Source: Odobenus rosmarus divergens | Lineage: Eukaryota; Chordata; Mammalia; Carnivora; Odobenidae | DNA: 64,000 nt | Reading direction: 5' to 3' | NCBI RefSeq assembly: GCF_000321225.1 | Contig: NW_004450561.1 | Location: 1,831,257-1,895,256 of the forward strand | In this document: in pieces, positions 57,441-64,000 of the stretch | How the letters are laid out: each line of letters opens with the position of its first letter | How positions within the stretch are numbered: position 1 is the first letter of the stretch | Notes under the pieces: generated by a model | What the model was told of the DNA's origin: nothing | Databases searched by the model: none | The model's input: the letters and a program-made list of their open reading frames with translations, nothing else | Translations under genes and position numbers: made by a program

Positions 57441-58635
57441 GGCAGGGCTCTGCAGTGAAAATATTTACCCCTCGCTGCCGAGTCTCTTTCAGATATTCTA
57501 AGACAACTGTTGTGAGTTTTCTAGAGCTTCCATTTGTCAAACCAAATATCTCCCCTTCTTTGTTTTGATTTAGAGATGCCTTGTCTTCCCTAGCATACTT
57601 TTTGTGAGTAACCTTAGTTTGTCATTTTCCTCTTTTATAACAAGGTGCTTGAATTGAAACCCATATTCAAACGTAGGCCTATCACCCCACCACAAACCAG
57701 ACACTGTACATTTATTAATTTATCATAAAACGGCATTATCTTTTCAAAAGTCTTACCATCATCTTGGCATCTTTTGAAACTGTAGTCAACTAATACCCCC
57801 AGACCTTTTTTTTTTTTCCCCCTTAATTGTTATGCTACCTTTTAGCATTTGATTTGCAAGAGTTCCACTTGTCCTCATAATCTGATATTTTGACAAGCTG
57901 AAATTAGTTGGGCAGTGTCTGGGAAAAATCCCTGGAAGATTATATTATGAAGTGGTTTATATTTCTAAATAAGAAAGAGTGATTTATGGATAACCAAATC
58001 TATTAAGCTGATTGGTAAGCTGTTGATATAGACTTAAATAGAATAAGTCGTGATTCAAAACATTTATCTTAATTCTGGAGTATAAGACACCTAGTTCTGG
58101 AATGCACCCCCCCACACAAGCTATTTCATAGTAGAGGAATTTTGAGGCAGTGGGGAATCTATCTTTAAAAAGTACTTTTAAACTTCATTCGATTCATAGA
58201 TCAACAAATTCACCTATGATTTCTCATTAACCCAAATCATCTAGATAAATATAAGATGGAATAATGATAATTCATGTTAAAAATAAACCAACTAAATATT
58301 TTTGTTGGTAAACTCCTAATGTTGCTTTGGGCAGATCATCCTCACAGTGCCTTAGTTTCCCCTTTTGTAAAATAGGGAAAACAACAATAAAAATAAAAAC
58401 AGTATCTCAAGGGGGCATTATGAAGATTAATTATATTTGTAGGATAATTTAAATTCTGCCGGCCTTATGAAAAGCACTATATAGTAAACATAATGTAAAT
58501 GTTTGCTAACTTAGATAAGTATGATTTTCTTCCATCACTACCAAACTGAAGTAGCTACTACCCACACGGAGAAGGTCGAAGACCTCAGTTGTTTTCTCTG
58601 TTCTCTAGTTTACCTTCAGCTGAATAAGAATATTT
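57441..58635. other. Unassigned AT-rich DNA
   Basis: No repeat or gene recognised. A run of 14 T lies at 57806-57819. Confidence 0.45.
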
Positions 58636-58639
58636 GATC

Positions 58640-58990
58640 ATTCACCAGGAAGCATTTACTAAGGACCTACTATATTCCAGATGCTGTGTTTAACTTGTGC
58701 TTATAAAATATTAATAAGACAGAATCTTTGCTTAAAAAATTTAGAGGCTAGGGACGCCTGGGTGGCTCAGTCGGTTAAGTGTCTGCCTTCTGCTCAGGTC
58801 ATCATCCCAGGGCCCTGGGATCAAGTCCCGCATTGGGCTCCTTGCTCAGCAGGGAGCCTGCTTCTCCCTCTGCCTGCCCCTCCCCTTGCTTGTGTGCTCT
58901 CTCTCTCTCTCTGCCAAATAAATAAGATATTTAAAAAAATTTAGAGTCTAGTAATTTTAACAAATACTTAAACCACAATTATATCACAGG
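58640..58990 (-). mobile_element. L2/MIR-type end (-), split by a SINEC
   Basis: 'catttactaaggacctactatattccagatgctg' style text (58652-58685) is the reverse complement of the L2 3' end; the remainder after the SINEC is short. Confidence 0.55.
58751..58933 (+). mobile_element. SINEC (+)
   Basis: Head 'gggacgcctgggtggctcag', 'ggatcaagtcccgcattg', CT run of about eight units, tail AAATAAATAAG. Target duplication 'aaaaaatttagaggcta' / 'aaaaaatttagagtcta' (58734-58750 and 58934-58950). Confidence 0.95.
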
Positions 58991-59540
58991 TCACATGGAC
59001 AGATCAGTGCTTTCAGCCATATAGTACTTGGGTATCTCCATGCACTTACATATTTTCTCAAAAAAATGTATCTAGAAGTATGACTATTGCATGTGGTAGG
59101 GCGTTGGGGACTGTAATGTGTTTTATCCTAAAAATAATCCTTAAAAATGTAGCCACTAAGGATCTCTTAGAAACAGATGAGAAATACTGGGTACAAGAGT
59201 GACTAGAATATAATGCGGATAAAGCTAGTACCAAATTAAAGTGGAAAGAAATTATGGGCATATTTATGCATCATGGAAGTTGTCCTTGCTAGACTGTTTC
59301 AGACATTGTCATCTCAAACCTTGTTTTTTGCAATGAGATAATAAACATAAATATAAACTGTGCATATGGATCAATAAAACACCTCCTATCTGAGCCTTCC
59401 AGTACCCGACACATGAACCAGAGGTCAAGTGGCATTGCACAGACGTTGATCTTTCACTACCCTACTGTGGTCATTCCAAACACTTCAACCATTCTTCATT
59501 GACAGTACTATTATGAGTCAATTCACCTTGCAGTACTCTA
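58991..59540. other. Unassigned DNA
   Basis: No repeat or gene recognised. Confidence 0.45.
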
Positions 59541-59546
59541 TACTTA

Positions 59547-60051
59547 TTAGGATGACAACTGAAGTGGTGACAGTAGCTGGGTAGCACTTTCCTGCCCATA
59601 GCCAAAGTCTACTTGTACTTCTTTCAAACATGGCAGAAGACGAAGCTGGTGTAACAAGGATGCATCCAACATCTGTCCTAGCTCAGAGCAACTTAAACTG
59701 GTTCTATCCAGTGCCACTCCCTTTTCTCCATCACCCTTCCTTCTCTTGGGATTGTAGGTGTTCTGGAACACTGCAGGATAAATTGAGGTGATAAACTGGA
59801 CAGGGCCAAGCCAGGTCTGCAGGCCCAGAAGGGTGCCACTGGGGGACTTGCCGTGGAGGATGGCCATGAAGGCCAGTGTCCCCCTGCAATGAATGGGAAG
59901 GCAGCCCAGTTGAAGCCTTGGCTTCAGGCTTTGGATGGACCTCACTGGAGTGAAGGCTGGATGTTTGCAAATTATCATATAGTGTCCACAGAGCTTTGGA
60001 ACACAGCAAAAATGTCTGTGCTGGGAATAACTTGGCTGAGACATCTGTCAT
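59547..60051 (-). other. Overlapping unrecognised ORFs, possible retrocopy remnant
   Basis: Two minus ORFs overlap in different frames: 165 codons (59547-60044) and 106 codons (59731-60051). GC content is above that of the surrounding DNA. The longer peptide has a short hydrophobic stretch (GTLAFMAILHG) and later PAVFQNTYNPKRRKGDGEKG. A third frame also reads openly in the middle (FNWAAFPFIAGG). Frames that alternate like this fit a frameshifted copy of a membrane protein mRNA, but no family was recognised, and a plus ORF of 104 codons also crosses the region. Confidence 0.2.
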
Positions 60052-60069
60052 TCCTGTATGAACCTTGCA

Positions 60070-60420
60070 GATTCACCACGTTTCCAGGAATCTTGGTTTT
60101 TTATCCTTCTCCTCTCAAATGCATTGCCTCCATTTTTATGCTTTTGACACAGAGGCATCTAAAATAATGCATCTAACAGAATTTAAGCATCTGAGAACAC
60201 TAGAGACAGATTGACAGGCTATTTCTGCTTTCTACTCTGGCAAACTTAAGGACATGGACCAGGAACCTACTAACTGCTTGAATGGAGGTATTTAAGGGAA
60301 AGGAGGGACAGGTTGGGAACAGGTAAGAAATATAAGCATGGAAGAGAAAAACTGGCCAGCACTTCAAACAACTCTACAATAGCTCAATCAGATATAGAGG
60401 CCTCCCCCATTTCATGGACC
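60070..60420. other. Unassigned DNA
   Basis: No repeat or gene recognised. Confidence 0.45.
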
Positions 60421-60424
60421 CTAG

Positions 60425-60620
60425 AATGAAGTTGCAAGGATTCAGTTCCTGTTCTGGAACTTGCTAGCTGTATAACTTTCAGCAAGTGATTTCCTCTCTC
60501 TAGGCCTCCTCTGTGGATGAGGGTAACAACAGCACTCCTTCTCATGAGTGGTTACGAGGATTAAGCGAGTAAATGTGTAACATACTTAGAAGCATGCAAA
60601 AGTTGAAATGTTTTAGTGAC
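60425..60620 (+). mobile_element. MIR SINE (+)
   Basis: 'ggaacttgctagctgtataa', 'ctctctaggcctcctctgtg' and 'gtggttacgaggattaagcg' follow the MIR core. Confidence 0.85.
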
Positions 60621-60990
60621 CTTTATTTTTTATTTAACAGACTCTGATAGAACCGTTATTATAAGTGAACTCATTTTTTGGACTCTCCTATTTATAAACC
60701 TCAAATAATGCATATTACCGATCCTAAAATTGACCATGATTTGGAAGGGTTAGACTGGTAGTGTTGTGATTATGGTGTCTATTAAAAGGTAACTACTAAA
60801 GGCTCGGAAAATACCGAAACAAAAGGAGCTTTGGGATTGAGCTCAGGTTGCTATGGATGTAAAGACAAAGGGAAACTTCTCAAGTCTGGGGAAGAAGAGA
60901 AGAGTCTGGAACAGGGGCAGGAAAGAGATTTCAAGGCCGAGCCAATGGTGTAGAATGTCTTAATTTGCCTTAGACTTAACTACCCCCTCA
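60621..60990. other. Unassigned DNA
   Basis: No repeat or gene recognised. Confidence 0.45.
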
Positions 60991-61530
60991 ACTACTTCAT
61001 TGGTGGCAGGTATTTTTTTTGCTTTTGTTTTGTTTCGTTTGTCTTCGATTCTAACAGACGATATTTTCCATGGGAACATATTTCTGGCTATAAATAGGAA
61101 ATCAATGGAAATGCAGGTTTCACTTTGCTGAACTTATCGATTCTATAAAATGAAAGCAGCTCATATATACGTCTGGCCAGGGCAAAGGGCACTCGGCAAG
61201 GAGCCAGGCTTGTTTCTTTCTAAACTGGCTTTCTTGGCCCTTTCAGATCCAACCGGGCTGAAAAGGAAAAGGGGTGTTCTTTAGCTTCACACAAACTCAC
61301 AGCCATTTTGATGACAAGAAAGCAGTGTTGCTTCCCAATGCGTCTTTGTTCAAGTGATAGCAGGCCCATTGAAACCTCCTGATGGAGCTCATTGAAAATA
61401 ATAGGCCCCATTATCTTCACTGGCAATGCTGCCATGAGAGCTTCAAAAACTGAAATAATGACAGCACATATTGGATGTACAGTAGAAAGGCATAGCGTGA
61501 TTATGGGCAATTTCTGGCTCTTTTCTCCCC
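60991..61530. promoter_or_regulatory. Candidate conserved non-coding element
   Basis: About 540 bp free of recognised repeats, flanked by DNA equally poor in repeats. It has mixed, non-simple sequence with clustered motifs, including a perfect MEF2-type site CTATAAATAG (61088-61097) and AT-rich cores further right. The 96-codon minus ORF at 61220-61510 covers it, but the codon pattern is not persuasive and both strands are partly open. Enhancer-like behaviour is an inference from appearance only. Confidence 0.3.
61088..61097. promoter_or_regulatory. MEF2-type binding site
   Basis: CTATAAATAG fits the MEF2 consensus YTAWWWWTAR exactly and is palindromic in class. Single sites of this length can arise by chance in 64 kb. 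Confidence 0.35.
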
Positions 61531-62880
61531 ACCTCAGTGGATGAGGAGGGGGGCAGTGGGCTGCGGCCGGGACACACAGGGAAGGGGCATTTCGTCGCTC
61601 TGCCCTCTGGGGATGCTTGTATCTTTCAAACTCAAATGCTTAGGCTTAAATAGTTTGCAAAAGTAAAATCTCAATCTCAGAATCACTTCAGAAACCGGGC
61701 CCTGGAAGTTACGGGTTCTTTAATGTAGTCTTGAAATGCTGTCATCTTTGGTTATGCAGTAGGGCCAGCCACTGTGGAGACGGTGTGAGGGTTTTTTTCT
61801 GAGAGACAGCCAGTGTGGTCCCATGGGGTGACCCGGAGGACTCAGTCCATAGAGGATGGTTTCCCTGAGACTGCCCCGCACTTCCTTTCCCGGGTCAGCT
61901 CTCTCTGGAAGCCCAGACGTTCCCAGCAAATCGGATATTCTGGAATCGGGGAGGAACCAGTGGGAAGGGGACAAATCTGGACAGGAGGAAACCATCAGCC
62001 CCCAGAAAAGCACACTGAGCCGGGAAGAGGCTTGTTGGGCTGTGAGAAATCACCAGGAGGAAAATTCCCCTGAGAAACCGTGACAGATGAGCAGGAAAGG
62101 GCTCCCTCCGTGGGAGAACAGGCCCTCGCTCGTGAAACGAGGGGAAAAGGGAAACACTTGCTTTTTTGGGAACCTTTTTGTCGCCTGTTATTATCTCTCT
62201 GTTTTCAGAAATGAAATGTCTTAAAACCACCAACCAACACACGCAGACATTATTTTTTCATCTGAAACAACTGGAAAGAACACGGAGTGCTGTGTACATC
62301 ACCCTTGGGGCTTATATTTAATATGAGAACAAGATGGTCTCCCTGCTTCCCTTGTGCCTGACTAGAGCTGGGGAGAGGCCGGTGGCAGTAGCAGCATCAT
62401 CTGACTGTTGTGAAAAAATAAGAAGTGACAAGAAGGAAAAGGATCTGTGACAGAAGCTGCCCACAAATCTGCCCAGTGGTTGAGGCTGGCAGTTACAGTC
62501 CCCTAGTCCCAGGCCAGGGATACTGAGAAGCAACTACAGCTTATTGAGACTTATATCAAGGAAGTGAACTTCCTCTCCCCAGTCATCCTTCTTCTGGAAT
62601 ATGCTCTTCTCTATTCAGTGTGGCGTGTGGATGCTTCCTTCAAGGCACTCAATCCAGGTGGTGATGTTATTTTATTTGAGAGATGTCGCTCCTTGGAAAG
62701 CATGTGCCAGGATACCTTACCAGCATATACGTGCAAATGCCACACATGGCCCCGCCTTGTCACACTAACCCACAGGGGGGCCTCCCTCCACCAGCACAAG
62801 GCAGGGGGTGATCCTCTGGGCTTCTTGGTGTCTGCAGAGTGTGGTGCTGAGCGTGCCTCAATCCCTTTATGCACCTGTCT
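61531..62880. other. Unassigned DNA, GC-richer than average
   Basis: No named repeat. Several overlapping ORFs of 71-115 codons lie on both strands (61720-62242 and 62564-62890), as expected for GC-richer DNA; none shows a domain. Confidence 0.4.
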
Positions 62881-62884
62881 CTGT

Positions 62885-62985
62885 AACTAGAATAAAAGCC
62901 TCTTCAGAGCGATGCTGGTTAGATCTCCATGTGTGGCACCTAATGGGTGTCCAGTAGATATTTCTGAATTAAGCTGCATATAAAA
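62885..62985 (+). mobile_element. L2 3' end fragment (+)
   Basis: 'aactagaataaaagcctctt', 'gtgtggcacctaatggg' and 'cagtagatatttctgaat' follow the L2 terminus. Confidence 0.6.
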
Positions 62986-63164
62986 ATCAATGGACTATAA
63001 AAGTCATTACTACTAAAAGTAAAATGTGAGAAGATTTTAAGGAAAAAATTGTATTTCTTGTTTGTATTTATAGCTTCTTAAATCATGTAATGTTTGCCTT
63101 TCTAAAAACTCTCAGAAGTGAGATCCAGTGCCAGAATTTCATTATATTTATTAAACTGTCTTAT

Positions 63165-63522
63165 TCCCCCCAGCCTGATATACCAAAGTATCAGATACTG
63201 GGTGGCTTCTAAACCACAGAAATTTATTTCTCACGGTTTTGGAGACTGGGAAGTCCAAATCAAAGCACAGGCTGATCTGGTGTCTGGTAAGCTCCTGACT
63301 CCTAGTGCATAGAAGGCAATTTCTTCCTGTGCCCCCACATAGCGAGAGGGGCTAGGGAGCTCTGTGGGGTCTCTTTAATAAGAGCTCCAATCCAATTCAT
63401 CAGGGCTCCACCCTCATGACCTAATTACCCCCAGTGGCCTCACCTCCCAATACCATCACTTTGTGGGGTGGGATTTCAACAGATGAGTTTTGGAGGGCCA
63501 CCATCATTCAGACAATGGAAAG
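63165..63522 (-). mobile_element. MST/MLT1-type LTR (-), ERVL-MaLR
   Basis: Plus-strand text is the reverse complement of a MaLR LTR: 'tactgggtggcttctaaacc', 'acagaaatttatttctcac', 'ggagactgggaagtcca', 'agggctccaccctcatgacc', 'cctcccaataccatcac' and 'gatgagttttggagggcc'. A solo LTR without internal sequence. Better preserved than the LTR at 47.2 kb. Confidence 0.88.
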
Positions 63523-63900
63523 TAACAATTAAAATTTCTTTTCTTCACTTTGAATCTGGCAGGGTACTTTATTCTCAGACCATTTCACTATTACAGGTGT
63601 TTTCCTGTGAATTATCTCCATCAACAGCAACTCTTCTCGTCTGCTCTGCTCATTTTGTCCTCTTATTTTGGAGGAGAGTGGCTGTGTGGGTAATATTTGT
63701 TTACTTCTTTCCTTATTTATTTGTCTGTTTATTCTTGCTGCAAAATGCCAGTTTGTTGAATTAAAAGCATGGCAGTCAATAGGAAAACATTACCAAAGAA
63801 GTTCTGCTTTTCTGAGAACTTCAGTTTCTCAATATGTATTAAAGTTTAATCCAGGAGTAACCTGAATGGAATCAGTGGTGTGCTCATTGAAATCACAAAT
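63523..63900. other. Unassigned DNA next to an L1 5' end
   Basis: No repeat or gene recognised. The 98-codon plus ORF at 63468-63764 is Phe/Leu/Ser-rich and begins in the LTR. The last bases should hold the left target duplication of the L1. Confidence 0.45.
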
Positions 63901-63905
63901 TCCAG

Positions 63906-64000
63906 AGGAGGCGGAGCAAGATGGCGGAGGAGTAGGAGACCTGGATTTCGTCTGGTCTCAGGAATTCAGCTGAATAGGGATCAAACCATTCTGAACACCT
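63906..64000 (+). mobile_element. L1 5' end (+), runs off the window
   Basis: Begins at 'gaggaggcggagcaagatgg' and continues 'cggaggagtaggagacctgg', the start of the 5'UTR of a carnivore L1. It holds a YY1-type core CAAGATGGCGG at 63917-63927, close to the element start as in other mammalian L1s, where YY1 sets the transcription start. A preserved 5' end means the copy was not 5'-truncated when it inserted, so up to ~6 kb may follow beyond the window. Coding state cannot be judged from 95 bp. Confidence 0.85.

Noticed and set aside
61220..61510. 96-codon minus ORF and, on plus, an acceptor-like 'tttcttggccctttcag' at 61230-61246
   Set aside because: The plus frame after the acceptor closes after about 45 codons without a donor-like site that stands out, and the minus ORF shows no family. 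A non-coding element explains the region as well.
61720..62890. Several ORFs of 71-115 codons on both strands
   Set aside because: GC-richer DNA has fewer stop codons; frames overlap on both strands and none shows a domain.

Overview
The window is mammalian nuclear DNA from a carnivore. It holds at least 17 copies of the tRNA-Lys-derived SINEC retroposon, recognisable by the head GGGCGCCTGGGTGGCTCAG, a CT-rich body and a tail of AAATAAATAAA. The copies are neither the young dog type nor the cat type. The better preserved ones have the body seen in bears, seals and mustelids, so an arctoid caniform (bear, seal or mustelid group) is the best guess. Base composition is AT-rich, no CpG island was noticed, and no intact protein-coding gene or confirmed exon could be recognised. 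The window is best read as intergenic or deep intronic DNA. Nearly all open reading frames are short and lie in repeats or low-complexity DNA.

Layout. 1-2.6 kb is mostly unassigned. 2.6-5.6 kb is an old HAL1/L1 element on the + strand. 5.7-8.0 kb holds DNA transposon relics (a MER20-like copy and another hAT-like copy), then an old minus-strand L1 broken by a SINE. 9-18 kb carries MIR copies, two of them split by SINEs, and several stand-alone SINEs. 18.5-20.6 kb is a dense cluster: two SINEs stacked head to tail, a carnivore L1 3' end, a 235-bp pyrimidine tract and an RPL32 retropseudogene whose poly(A) tail probably seeded that tract. 22-24.4 kb has three L1-type 3' ends. 25-33 kb has MIR, L2 and SINE copies. 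36-38 kb has an imperfect direct repeat pair, an old L1-like stretch and a hAT relic. 40.8-44.4 kb is an almost continuous block of old L1, hAT relic, L1 ORF2 remnant and L2. 45.8-46.3 kb is a Tigger-like DNA transposon. 47.2-47.7 kb and probably 52.0-52.6 kb are MLT1-type LTRs. 49.9 kb holds a short GAPDH retrocopy fragment. 50.6-51.8 kb is a split L2. The rest to 61 kb is sparse in recognised repeats. About 61.0-61.5 kb is a repeat-free block that reads like a conserved non-coding element and includes a perfect MEF2-type site. 63.2-63.5 kb is a MaLR LTR, and the last ~95 bases are the 5' end of an L1 that runs off the window.

How the parts relate. No genes here work together. The story is one of layered retrotransposition: L2, MIR and HAL1 first, then L1M, MaLR, hAT and Tigger, then SINEC copies inserted into them, with L1 machinery also producing the RPL32 and GAPDH retrocopies. 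Family names come from remembered consensus patterns, so boundaries are approximate (often within 10-30 bp for old copies). I found no convincing new biological system. The best leads are the repeat-free block at 61 kb, a possible terminal exon at 39.1 kb, unrecognised ORFs at 30.5 and 59.7 kb, and the L1 5' end at the right edge.
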